Shown: piece by piece, positions 1 to 6,045 of the stretch
Layout of the letters: the number at the start of each line of letters is the position of its first letter
Position numbering within the stretch: position 1 is the first letter of the stretch
Assembly (NCBI GenBank): GCA_016296785.1
Contig: JAEDHX010000085.1
Location: 1-6,226 of the forward strand
Direction of reading: 5' to 3'
DNA from: Coprococcus sp.
GTDB lineage: Bacteria > Bacillota > Clostridia > Lachnospirales > Lachnospiraceae
DNA length: 6,226 nucleotides
Notes under the pieces: generated by a model
Told to the model about the DNA's origin: nothing
Databases searched by the model: none
What the model saw: only the letters and a program-made list of their open reading frames with translations
Made by a program: the position numbers and the translations under genes

Positions 1-173
1 TGTCCTGTCTTAATTGCATTATATACACTTTCAATTCTCAAAATATGAAAGGTCATATCATCACCTTGAGGAATTTGGCTGTTCAGGCAGGGAATAATAC
101 ATATAATGCTTATTCCAAGCATAAGCAAGGCAATATATATTCGTTTCTTATTATCTGTAACCACTAATTTCAT
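1..173 (-). CDS. Membrane protein, N-terminal fragment (runs off left end)
   Basis: Only the first 57 codons are present; the gene continues beyond the window. The start is fixed because an in-frame TAG lies directly before this ATG, and a GGGG stretch sits 6 nt upstream as a weak ribosome binding site. The protein opens with a short charged segment (residues 7-11, DNKKR). A hydrophobic stretch follows at about residues 12-30, suitable as a membrane segment or uncleaved signal anchor. After it comes an extracytoplasmic-looking segment with Gly-Asp-Asp-Met-Thr-Phe-His and then Arg-Ile-Glu (about 37-48). A D-x-x-FH-x-x-RIE pattern just after the first membrane helix is, from memory, typical of large polytopic Firmicute membrane proteins related to GT-C glycosyltransferases (YfhO-like or 'PTPS-related' annotations). 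That assignment is tentative. It follows the purL terminator closely, so its promoter must lie within about 45 nt or overlap the terminator; only a poor TATAGT (210-215) is visible. Confidence 0.6.
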   Translation of the reverse strand, partial: MKLVVTDNKKRIYIALLMLGISIICIIPCLNSQIPQGDDMTFHILRIESVYNAIKTG

Positions 174-216
174 CTAAAACCCCAAAAACAATGTATTCAT
201 ATTAATATCACTATAG

Positions 217-261
217 AAAAAGAGTAAAAAGGAATAATATAATACCTTATTTACTCTTTTC
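217..261 (-). terminator. Intrinsic terminator after purL
   Basis: On the minus strand AAAAGAGTAAA (260-250) pairs with TTTACTCTTTT (228-218), giving an 11-bp stem. It is extended by 4 bp (AAGG with CCTT) after a one-base bulge, with a 12-nt AT-rich loop. The 3' arm ends in a T-run, as in a Rho-independent terminator. It lies 19 nt beyond the purL stop codon. The 5' arm is also A-rich, so it could work weakly in the other direction. Confidence 0.8.
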
Positions 262-279
262 CAACATAACCATTATCCT

Positions 280-3200
280 TTACTTAAAGTACTTAACTCC
301 ACTTTCAAATATCTTCTGGTTCTGGTCACCATATACATTAACGGCAACGGCATTACCAATACGCTCTGAGTGACCCATCTTACCAAGGACACGTCCATCA
401 GGACTTGTAATACCTTCAATTGCATAGTAAGAACCATTGACATTATAGTACTCATCCATAGTTGGATTACCATTCATATCAACATACTGTGTTGCAACCT
501 GGCCATTTGCAAATAACTTCTCACACCATTCCTTGCTGGCAACAAAACGTCCCTCGCCGTGTGAAATAGGAATTGTATAAACTCCGCCAAGCTCTGCACC
601 CATAAGCCATGGGCTCTTATTAGTTACAACCTTAGTATATACCATCTTAGACTGATGACGACCAATGCTATTCATTGTAAGTGTAGGAGAATTCTCTGAC
701 TGTGGTCTAATCTCTCCATAAGGTACAAGGCCAAGCTTAATGAGAGCCTGGAATCCATTACAGATACCAAGTGCAAGACCATCTCTCTCATTAAGAAGCT
801 TCATAACCTCTTCTGAAATCTTAGCATTTCTAAATGCAGTAGCAATAAACTTACCTGAACCATCAGGTTCATCACCTGCTGAGAATCCACCCGGGAACAT
901 AATAATCTGTGCATCACTTATTGCTTTAGCAAATGCATCTACAGAATCTCTAATATCCTGTGCAGTCATATTACGGAATACTATTGTCTCAACTTCAGCG
1001 CCGGCTCTTTCAAAAGCCTTTGCAGAGTCATACTCACAGTTTGTTCCAGGGAATACCGGAATAAATACCTTAGGCTTAGCAATCTTATTCTTAGCTGTAT
1101 AAACTGTCTTAGCATCGAATACGCCGGTCTTAATCTCCGTCTGCTCAACGCCTGATTCTGTAGGGAATACCTTCTCAAGTGTTCCTGTCCAGGCTGCTAC
1201 AGCCTCATCCATAGTAACAGTAACATCACCATAAGTGAAGGATGCTGTATCATCAACCTTACCAATCTTCTTAACAGGAATACCAAGGCTCTCAAGATTC
1301 TCCGGCTTAACCTCAAGAATAATTGAACCATAATCCTTAGTAAGGAGCTCTCTCTTAGATACACTTTCTCTAAGTGCTACACCAAGCTTATTACCAAATG
1401 CCATCTTGCTTACAGCTTCAATAATGCCACCAAAGCCTACTGCATAAGCTGATTCAACCTTACCAGACTTAATTGCTTTATTAAGAAGATCATACATGTA
1501 TAATACATTTGAATATACAGGTATATCATTTTCATCCTTCTCAATGTCCATCTTCACAAGAATATTGCCTGCCTTTTTAAGCTCAGGAGTAACAACATCC
1601 ATATAGCTTGCAACATCAACTGCAAATGATACAAGTGTTGGCGGAACATCAATATCATTAAATGTACCTGACATACTATCCTTACCACCAATAGATGGAA
1701 GTCCCATTCCTACCTGAACATCATATGCACCAAGAAGTGCTGAAAGTGGCTGACCCCATCTGTATGGATCTGTTCCAAGTCGTTTGAAATACTCCTGGAA
1801 GGTAAGTCTAATCTTAGATACATCTCCACCTGCAGCTGCAATCTTAGCAGCTGATAATATAACTGCATATACTGAACCATGATATGGGCTCCAGCTTGAT
1901 AAATATGGATCAAATCCATAACTCATCATTGTAATAGTATCAGTCTTACCCTTTAATACAGGAAGCTTAGCAATCATTGTCTGAGTTGGAGTCATCTGAT
2001 ACTTACCACCATAAGGCATTACAACAGATGATGCACCAATTGAGCTGTCAAACATCTCAACAAGACCCTTCTGTGAGCATACATTGAGATCTGACAATGT
2101 ATCAAGCCAAGCCTTCTTAACATCGCAAGGCTCCTTTACTGAATCAAAGTAATTATCCTTCTTTGAAGGTACCTCTACCTTGACTGTTGTTTCCTGATGG
2201 GCTCCATTAGTATCAAGGAAAGCACGAGAAATATTAACAATCTCTTTTCCTCTCCAATTAAGAATAAGTCTTGGCTCCTTTGTTACTGTTGCAACTACAA
2301 CAGCTTCAAGGTTCTCTTCCTTAGCATAACCTAGCATAGTATCTACATCCTTAGGATCAACTACTATAGCCATACGCTCCTGAGACTCAGATATTGCAAG
2401 CTCAGTTCCGTCAAGTCCTGCATATTTCTTAGGTACCTTATCAAGATCAACTGTAAGACCTGCTGCAAGCTCACCAATAGCTACTGATACACCGCCTGCG
2501 CCAAAGTCATTACACTTCTTGATAATTGAAGCAACCTCTTCTCTTCTAAATAATCTCTGAATCTTTCTCTCTGTTGGCGGATTACCCTTCTGAACCTCAG
2601 CACCACATGTCTCAAGTGACTGTGATGTATGAGCCTTTGATGAACCTGTAGCTCCGCCACAGCCATCACGTCCTGTACGACCGCCAAGTAATATAATCTG
2701 ATCACCCGGATCTGAATTTAATCTCTTAACTGCACGTCTTGGAGCAGCACCCATTACGGCACCAATCTCCATTCTCTTAGCTACATAATCCGGATGATAT
2801 ATCTCATTAACAAGACCAGTTGCAAGACCAATCTGATTACCATATGAACTATAACCATGAGCAGCTGTAGTAACAATCTTTCTCTGTGGAAGCTTGCCCT
2901 CTAAGGTCTCTTTAAGAGATTTTGTCGGATCAGCTGCACCTGTTACACGCATAGCCTGATATACATAACCTCTACCTGAAAGCGGATCTCTAATTGCTCC
3001 TCCAAGACATGTAGCAGCACCACCAAATGGCTCAATCTCTGTAGGATGGTTATGTGTCTCATTCTTAAAGAATACAAGCCACTCCTCAGTAACACCATCA
3101 ACCTCAACAGGAACGATAATACTGCAGGCATTAATCTCATCTGATACCTCCATATCATCAAGCTTACCTGCTGCCTTAAGCTGCTTCATACCCATAAGAG

Positions 3201-4035
3201 CTATATCCATAAGACATACAAACTTATCATCTCTATCCTTGTACATCTCTTTCATCTCTTTACGATAATTCTCAAATGTTGTCTCAAGAAGCTCCTTATA
3301 ATCACCATCATCAAAAGCAACATCAGTCAGCTCTGTTGAAAATGTTGTATGACGACAATGATCAGACCAATAAGTATCAAGCACTCTAATCTCAGTCATT
3401 GAAGGATCACGCTTCTCCTCCTCATTGAAATACTTCTGTATATGAAGAAAATCCTTAAATGTCATAGCAAGTCCAAGTGAATCATAAAGCTCTTTAAGGT
3501 CCTTCTCTGCCATATCCTTAAAGCCCTCAAATATAATAACATCAGCAGGCTCATCATATTCAGTAACGAGTGTATCAGGAATATCCATTCCACAGGCTCT
3601 AGAATCAACAGGGTTAATACAATAATCCATAACAGCCTTAAACTGTTCATCAGTAACATTACCTGAAAGAATATAAGTAACTGCTGTCTTAATGATAGGA
3701 TTCTCGTCTTCATTAAGAAGCTTTACACACTGCTCTGCAGAATCTGCTCTTTGATCAAACTGACCCGGAAGGGCTTCAACTGAAAATACCTTATCAGTAT
3801 CTTTAAGCGGAAGTTCATCTCCTTCATAAATTATATCAATAGGCGGTTCTGAAAATACTGTCTCTAATGCTTTATTGTAGGTATCATCAGATATATTCTC
3901 AATATCATATCTGACAAGAACTCTTACATACTCTGCCTTGATACCCAGATAATTCTTAATCTCCTCGTGAAGCTCCTTGGCCTTAACAGCATAATCAGGT
4001 CTCTTCTCTACGTATACTCTTCTTACCTTACTCAT
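280..4035 (-). CDS. purL: Phosphoribosylformylglycinamidine synthase, single-chain clostridial type
   Basis: A 1251-residue FGAM synthase, the fourth step of de novo purine synthesis: FGAR + ATP + glutamine gives FGAM. It acts in the cytosol. The N-terminal ~200 residues replace a separate PurS-like/linker part. The synthase core carries the ETHNHP signature (326-331), a glycine-rich segment GGRTGRDGCGG (451-461), CNDFGAGGVS (508-517) and GGKDSMSG (783-790). From about residue 987 comes a PurQ-like class I glutaminase: FPGTNCEYD, GGFSAGDEPDG, the nucleophile Cys1092 in GICNGFQ, and the distal His1222/Glu1224 in MGHSER. The Cys-to-His spacing (130) resembles the Cys1135/His1260 spacing of enterobacterial PurL. 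Start: ATG preceded by AGGAGG (4047-4042) with a 6-nt gap. Length and layout fit the clostridial single-chain clade, distinct from the PurS/PurQ/PurL three-subunit form. No other pur gene is visible nearby. It has its own leader and terminator, so it looks monocistronic. Confidence 0.97.
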   Translation of the reverse strand: MSKVRRVYVEKRPDYAVKAKELHEEIKNYLGIKAEYVRVLVRYDIENISDDTYNKALETVFSEPPIDIIYEGDELPLKDTDKVFSVEALPGQFDQRADSAEQCVKLLNEDENPIIKTAVTYILSGNVTDEQFKAVMDYCINPVDSRACGMDIPDTLVTEYDEPADVIIFEGFKDMAEKDLKELYDSLGLAMTFKDFLHIQKYFNEEEKRDPSMTEIRVLDTYWSDHCRHTTFSTELTDVAFDDGDYKELLETTFENYRKEMKEMYKDRDDKFVCLMDIALMGMKQLKAAGKLDDMEVSDEINACSIIVPVEVDGVTEEWLVFFKNETHNHPTEIEPFGGAATCLGGAIRDPLSGRGYVYQAMRVTGAADPTKSLKETLEGKLPQRKIVTTAAHGYSSYGNQIGLATGLVNEIYHPDYVAKRMEIGAVMGAAPRRAVKRLNSDPGDQIILLGGRTGRDGCGGATGSSKAHTSQSLETCGAEVQKGNPPTERKIQRLFRREEVASIIKKCNDFGAGGVSVAIGELAAGLTVDLDKVPKKYAGLDGTELAISESQERMAIVVDPKDVDTMLGYAKEENLEAVVVATVTKEPRLILNWRGKEIVNISRAFLDTNGAHQETTVKVEVPSKKDNYFDSVKEPCDVKKAWLDTLSDLNVCSQKGLVEMFDSSIGASSVVMPYGGKYQMTPTQTMIAKLPVLKGKTDTITMMSYGFDPYLSSWSPYHGSVYAVILSAAKIAAAGGDVSKIRLTFQEYFKRLGTDPYRWGQPLSALLGAYDVQVGMGLPSIGGKDSMSGTFNDIDVPPTLVSFAVDVASYMDVVTPELKKAGNILVKMDIEKDENDIPVYSNVLYMYDLLNKAIKSGKVESAYAVGFGGIIEAVSKMAFGNKLGVALRESVSKRELLTKDYGSIILEVKPENLESLGIPVKKIGKVDDTASFTYGDVTVTMDEAVAAWTGTLEKVFPTESGVEQTEIKTGVFDAKTVYTAKNKIAKPKVFIPVFPGTNCEYDSAKAFERAGAEVETIVFRNMTAQDIRDSVDAFAKAISDAQIIMFPGGFSAGDEPDGSGKFIATAFRNAKISEEVMKLLNERDGLALGICNGFQALIKLGLVPYGEIRPQSENSPTLTMNSIGRHQSKMVYTKVVTNKSPWLMGAELGGVYTIPISHGEGRFVASKEWCEKLFANGQVATQYVDMNGNPTMDEYYNVNGSYYAIEGITSPDGRVLGKMGHSERIGNAVAVNVYGDQNQKIFESGVKYFK

Positions 4036-4065
4036 GGTAAACCTCCTGTTTATTACAATTAATCC

Positions 4066-4089
4066 ATGTAACTATATCGCTTGTTACAT
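4066..4089 (-). repeat. Inverted repeat in purL leader
   Basis: ATGTAAC and GTTACAT form perfect 7-bp arms around a 10-nt spacer, ending about 20 nt upstream of the purL Shine-Dalgarno. A third element, TGTAA (on the minus strand just downstream, near 4053-4057), could pair with the TTACA of the second arm instead. It could be an operator or a weak RNA hairpin. It resembles no purine riboswitch or PurBox that I recognise. Confidence 0.45.
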
Positions 4090-4118
4090 AAATCATATAC
4101 TAATTCACATACAAAGCT

Positions 4119-4127
4119 ATAATAACA
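4119..4127 (-). promoter_or_regulatory. Candidate extended -10 for purL
   Basis: The minus strand reads TGT-TATTAT, an extended -10 (TGn) with a 5/6 match to TATAAT. The -35 region 17 nt upstream (TATTAA) is poor. Transcription would start near 4112, giving a leader of about 75 nt that contains the inverted repeat. An exact 0A box lies about 54 bp upstream of that start. Confidence 0.4.
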
Positions 4128-4162
4128 TGATTGTCATCTATTTAATAGTACTTTTTTCATAT

Positions 4163-4169
4163 TTCGACA
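4163..4169 (-). promoter_or_regulatory. Exact Spo0A box (TGTCGAA) upstream of purL
   Basis: The minus strand reads TGTCGAA, an exact match to the 0A-box core TGNCGAA known from Bacillus. It lies between the T-tract of the upstream spo0A terminator and the candidate purL promoter. In this intergenic setting it may mark purL as a Spo0A target, but a single 7-mer can occur by chance. Confidence 0.4.
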
Positions 4170-4180
4170 CATTAATAATG

Positions 4181-4213
4181 AAAAAAAGCAGAAACCTAAA
4201 TGATTCCTGCTTT
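4181..4213 (-). terminator. Intrinsic terminator after downstream spo0A paralog
   Basis: On the minus strand AAAGCAGGAA (4213-4204) pairs with TTTCTGCTTT (4194-4185), a 10-bp stem with one G-T wobble and a 9-nt loop. It runs into seven consecutive T residues (4187-4181). It begins 8 nt beyond the stop codon and separates the spo0A pair from purL. Confidence 0.85.
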
Positions 4214-4221
4214 CTTTCTTA

Positions 4222-5034
4222 TTATGCTCTCTTTCTATATTCAATACGTAGCTTATCAGATATAAGTGCAATGAATTCGGAATTAGTAGGCTTACCCTTT
4301 CCTGCATTTACAGTATAACCAAACATTTCGTTTATTACATCTATCTGCCCCCTATTCCATGCAACCTCAATAGCATGTCTTATTGCTCTCTCAACACTAG
4401 ATGATGTCGTCTTATACTTCTTTGCTATAGTAGGGTAAAGCAACTTAGTAATATAATTGAGCATATTAGCATCATTTACTGCCATTATTATGCCCTCTCT
4501 TATATACTGATATCCCTTAATATTAGCAGGAATTCCAATATCTCGTATTATGTCTGTTACATCACTTTCAATATTGTTGTAAAGTCTAGATTCATCAGTT
4601 TTGTTAGGAATACATACTAGCTCCTTAGCTGCTTCAGTATACATGTCCACCTTTCTCTTAAATATCTGCTTAATCCTGGCAACAAGTAAAATAGAATTAT
4701 ATGGCTTCAATACATAGTAGGTTGCTCCGAGTTCAAAAGCACATCTAATAAGTCTTTGTGAACCAACCGAAGTAACTACTATAAAAACTGTATCTGAAAC
4801 ATCCTTATCAGCACCAATTGCTTCCATAACAGCAAGACCGTCTGTAATCGGAAGACAAATATCAATCAATACAATATCCGGCTTATTCCTCTTGATTGAT
4901 TCTATAGCGGCATCACCATCACTAACCTTATCCATAATATTTAACTCATCATTCGTCATATTAGCCATTAACTGGCTGGCAATCAAATCGCACTCACTAT
5001 CTGCAATAACTATATTCATCCTATTATCACTCAT
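4222..5034 (-). CDS. spo0A: Spo0A-family sporulation response regulator, downstream copy with near-complete receiver
   Basis: A 270-residue response regulator and DNA-binding master regulator of sporulation entry. Receiver domain (about 6-125): Asp12 then Ser13 stand where Bacillus Spo0A has Asp-Asp. The phospho-acceptor is Asp58 (IVLIDICLP), followed by DGLAV as in Spo0A, Thr88, aromatic Tyr106/107 and Lys110 (VLKPY). A linker of about 30 residues leads to the Spo0A C-terminal effector domain (about 158-270). It has the family signatures IKGYQY, LYPTIAK, the recognition-helix region VERAIRHAIEVAW (214-226) and the closing FGYTVNAGKGKPTNSEFIAL. Start: an ATG 18 codons further upstream (5088) has no ribosome binding site and lies next to the predicted transcription start. 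ATG 5034 has GGGGA 6 nt upstream and gives a normal Spo0A N-terminus. It has its own promoter, 0A-like boxes and a strong terminator. Loss of one metal-binding Asp is unusual, but this copy is the better candidate for phosphorelay-driven Spo0A. Confidence 0.93.
   Translation of the reverse strand: MSDNRMNIVIADSECDLIASQLMANMTNDELNIMDKVSDGDAAIESIKRNKPDIVLIDICLPITDGLAVMEAIGADKDVSDTVFIVVTSVGSQRLIRCAFELGATYYVLKPYNSILLVARIKQIFKRKVDMYTEAAKELVCIPNKTDESRLYNNIESDVTDIIRDIGIPANIKGYQYIREGIIMAVNDANMLNYITKLLYPTIAKKYKTTSSSVERAIRHAIEVAWNRGQIDVINEMFGYTVNAGKGKPTNSEFIALISDKLRIEYRKRA
4359..4389. repeat. 31-nt identical block shared by the two spo0A paralogs (copy 1)
   Basis: Positions 4359-4389 and 5319-5349 are identical over 31 nt, exactly 960 nt apart. 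Both encode the RAIRHAIEVA part of the DNA-recognition region. Flanking DNA in the same domains is diverged at synonymous positions, so this is the longest exact match I see between the paralogs. Confidence 0.85.
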
Positions 5035-5040
5035 GATTAT

Positions 5041-5045
5041 TCCCC
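5041..5045 (-). promoter_or_regulatory. Ribosome binding site deciding the downstream spo0A start
   Basis: GGGGA on the minus strand, 6 nt before ATG 5034. The upstream in-frame ATGs (5088, 5085) have no purine-rich site. The neighbouring TGACGAA ends only 2 nt before this site, so a bound Spo0A would sit over the start of translation. Confidence 0.55.
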
Positions 5046-5047
5046 AT

Positions 5048-5054
5048 TTCGTCA
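5048..5054 (-). promoter_or_regulatory. 0A box match (TGACGAA) in leader of downstream spo0A
   Basis: The minus strand reads TGACGAA, which fits the TGNCGAA core fully. It lies in the 5' untranslated region, about 45 bp past the predicted transcription start. That position would suit repression by roadblock rather than activation. Confidence 0.4.
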
Positions 5055-5082
5055 CTCTAAATATTATTATGTTTACTTTTTG

Positions 5083-5098
5083 CATCATTCGAATAATG
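5083..5098. repeat. 16-bp near-palindrome at predicted transcription start
   Basis: CATCATTCGAATAATG is self-complementary at 14 of 16 positions, centred on ATTCGAAT. It begins about 8 bp after the -10 of the downstream spo0A promoter, so it covers +1 and the first transcribed bases, a typical repressor-site position. No regulator can be named. Confidence 0.5.
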
Positions 5099-5105
5099 TA
5101 TATAA

Positions 5106-5134
5106 ATAATATTCGACTATATCCATTTTGTCAA
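5106..5134 (-). promoter_or_regulatory. Sigma-A promoter of downstream spo0A paralog
   Basis: The minus strand shows a perfect -35 TTGACA (5134-5129), a 17-bp spacer and -10 TATTAT (5111-5106, 5/6). Transcription should begin near 5099, about 65 nt before ATG 5034. The spacer contains AGTCGAA (5118-5112), so a regulator bound there would occlude RNA polymerase. It is the best vegetative promoter in the window. Confidence 0.75.
5112..5118 (-). promoter_or_regulatory. 0A-like box (AGTCGAA) inside promoter spacer
   Basis: AGTCGAA differs from TGTCGAA only at the first base. It occupies the end of the spacer, directly next to the -10. The same 8-mer TAGTCGAA occurs next to the sigma-A-like promoter of the other paralog. 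Confidence 0.35.
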
Positions 5135-5140
5135 GTGTTT

Positions 5141-5167
5141 TTGATATCAAATTTGATATTGCAATAT
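5141..5167. repeat. Cluster of three overlapping palindromes upstream of downstream spo0A promoter
   Basis: TTGATATCAA (5141-5150), ATATCAAATTTGATAT (5144-5159) and ATATTGCAATAT (5156-5167) are each perfectly self-complementary and overlap. TTTGATAT also occurs as a direct repeat (5140-5147 and 5152-5159). The cluster lies between the upstream paralog's stop and the -35 at 5134. No T-run follows on the minus strand, so it does not look like a terminator. It looks more like a protein binding site, possibly an activator site just upstream of -35. Confidence 0.5.
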
Positions 5168-5178
5168 ATACTATTTTA

Positions 5179-5973
5179 TTATGCACTTTTGATTTTATTA
5201 TCAAGCCTTATTTTATCAGCTATCAGAGCAATAAACTCCGAATTAGTTGGTTTACCCTTTCCGGCATTTACTGTATATCCAAACAACTCATTAATTGTAT
5301 CCATTCTGCCTCTTCCAAATGCAACCTCAATAGCATGTCTTATTGCTCTTTCTACTCTTGAGGAAGTTGTATTATATGTTTTTGCAATAGTTGGATATAA
5401 CTGTTTTGTTATTGAATTTAATATGTCCATATCATTTACAGCTATTACAATTGCACTTCTTAAGTACTGGTACCCCTTGATATGAGCCGGAACGCCTATT
5501 TCATGAATTATTCCTGTCACAATTCCTTCTAATCTTGTTTCGCTATCCTCCTGTATAGACAAATCAAGATAACTATTATTACTCTTTCCCTTATAGGTCT
5601 CATCTATAATATCCTTAACCTTCTTCTCCTCATAAGGTATATCCAGTATTCTAAAGACTACTCTATTGTCTATACAATCATATATAAATCTTAAATACTC
5701 CACATGCTCCTTTGAGCTGCACATGATAAACCTTACATTTTTGAGATTTTTGTATTTTAACACTTCATCTACTATCTCAAGTATATCCTTTCCCGGCAGA
5801 ACCTCGTCCAATATTACTACATCAGGAGATTTCTTTATTATTGCCTCAGTTCCTGTAATTCCTGATGTGCAAATATCTAGTAATTCATAAGCAGGAGTGC
5901 AATTTATGATATTTTCTAACTGCTCAATTTCTCTTTTGTCGCGTTTAATTATCAATATCTTTACATGATTCAT
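5179..5973 (-). CDS. spo0A: Spo0A-family regulator beside spoIVB, with degenerate receiver domain
   Basis: A 264-residue Spo0A paralog. The C-terminal effector domain (about 150-264) is a full Spo0A domain: GIIHEIGVPAHIKGYQY, LYPTIAKTYNTTSSRVERA, RHAIEVAF and FGYTVNAGKGKPTNSEFIAL. The N-terminal receiver keeps the fold pattern and the acceptor Asp56 (VVILDEVLP), but Lys10-Arg11 replace the Asp10-Asp11 metal-binding pair, numbered as in Bacillus Spo0A. Ser86 stands for the Thr, and the conserved Lys before Pro is lost (LDIPY instead of LKPF). Standard Mg-dependent phosphotransfer therefore looks unlikely. Start: ATG 5973 has AAGGAG 7 nt upstream; an upstream ATG (6021) lacks a site and would add 16 unrelated residues. 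Its position directly after spoIVB is the classic spo0A locus, so this may be the ancestral copy that has drifted. No terminator follows, so read-through into the second copy is possible. Spo0A-family identity is sure; its activity is not. Confidence 0.92.
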   Translation of the reverse strand: MNHVKILIIKRDKREIEQLENIINCTPAYELLDICTSGITGTEAIIKKSPDVVILDEVLPGKDILEIVDEVLKYKNLKNVRFIMCSSKEHVEYLRFIYDCIDNRVVFRILDIPYEEKKVKDIIDETYKGKSNNSYLDLSIQEDSETRLEGIVTGIIHEIGVPAHIKGYQYLRSAIVIAVNDMDILNSITKQLYPTIAKTYNTTSSRVERAIRHAIEVAFGRGRMDTINELFGYTVNAGKGKPTNSEFIALIADKIRLDNKIKSA

Positions 5974-5980
5974 GTCGTAG

Positions 5981-5986
5981 CTCCTT
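5981..5986 (-). promoter_or_regulatory. Ribosome binding site deciding the upstream paralog start
   Basis: AAGGAG on the minus strand with 7 nt to ATG 5973. It rules in the 264-residue form over a longer reading that begins at 6021, whose ATG has no such site. Confidence 0.85.
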
Positions 5987-6014
5987 CCCGTTTTACTGCC
6001 ATGATTATTATATA

Positions 6015-6042
6015 ATTCCACATGATATATGGGAATACCTTA
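6015..6042 (-). promoter_or_regulatory. Candidate sigma-H promoter (Ps-like) of upstream spo0A paralog
   Basis: The minus strand shows TAAGGTATT, 12 nt, then GTGGAAT. The sigma-H consensus is RNAGGAWWW, 11-12 nt, RNNGAAT. The -10 fits fully; the -35 misses two positions. In Bacillus subtilis spo0A has a sigma-H promoter in the same spoIVB-spo0A gap. An overlapping sigma-A reading also exists: TTCCCA (6035-6030), 17 nt, perfect TATAAT (6012-6007). Confidence 0.5.
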
Positions 6043-6045
6043 CGC

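Noticed and set aside
364..378. MGHSER instead of the PHPER motif in the PurL glutaminase as a defect
   Set aside because: The catalytic His and Glu are both present with correct spacing from Cys1092; the neighbouring residues, as I recall, are normal for the clostridial single-chain family.
740..1102. Plus-strand open frames within purL and around the paralogs (740-1102, 4034-4318, 4892-5485, 5128-5361, 5666-5890)
   Set aside because: They are antisense shadows of strongly recognisable genes or cross terminators and promoters, have no ribosome binding sites of note, and give no recognisable protein.
273..3713. Minus-strand short frames overlapping purL in other frames
   Set aside because: They are out-of-frame readings with low-complexity Leu/Arg/Met-rich products inside a complete, conserved gene.
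4036..4180. Guanine/adenine riboswitch or PurR box upstream of purL
   Set aside because: The leader lacks the conserved purine-aptamer loops and the gap is short; no PurBox-like GAA..TTCG pair with proper spacing was seen.
5035..5088. Longer N-terminus for the downstream Spo0A (start 5088)
   Set aside because: No ribosome binding site, begins close to the predicted transcription start, and adds 18 residues absent from the usual Spo0A N-terminus.
5144..5178. Terminator between the paralogs
   Set aside because: ATATCA/TGATAT could form a 6-bp AT-only stem, but on the minus strand it is followed by CAAAAACAC, not a T-run.
5974..6021. Longer N-terminus for the upstream paralog (start 6021)
   Set aside because: AAGGAG sits 7 nt before ATG 5973, and the extension overlaps the candidate sigma-H -10 and the TATAAT.
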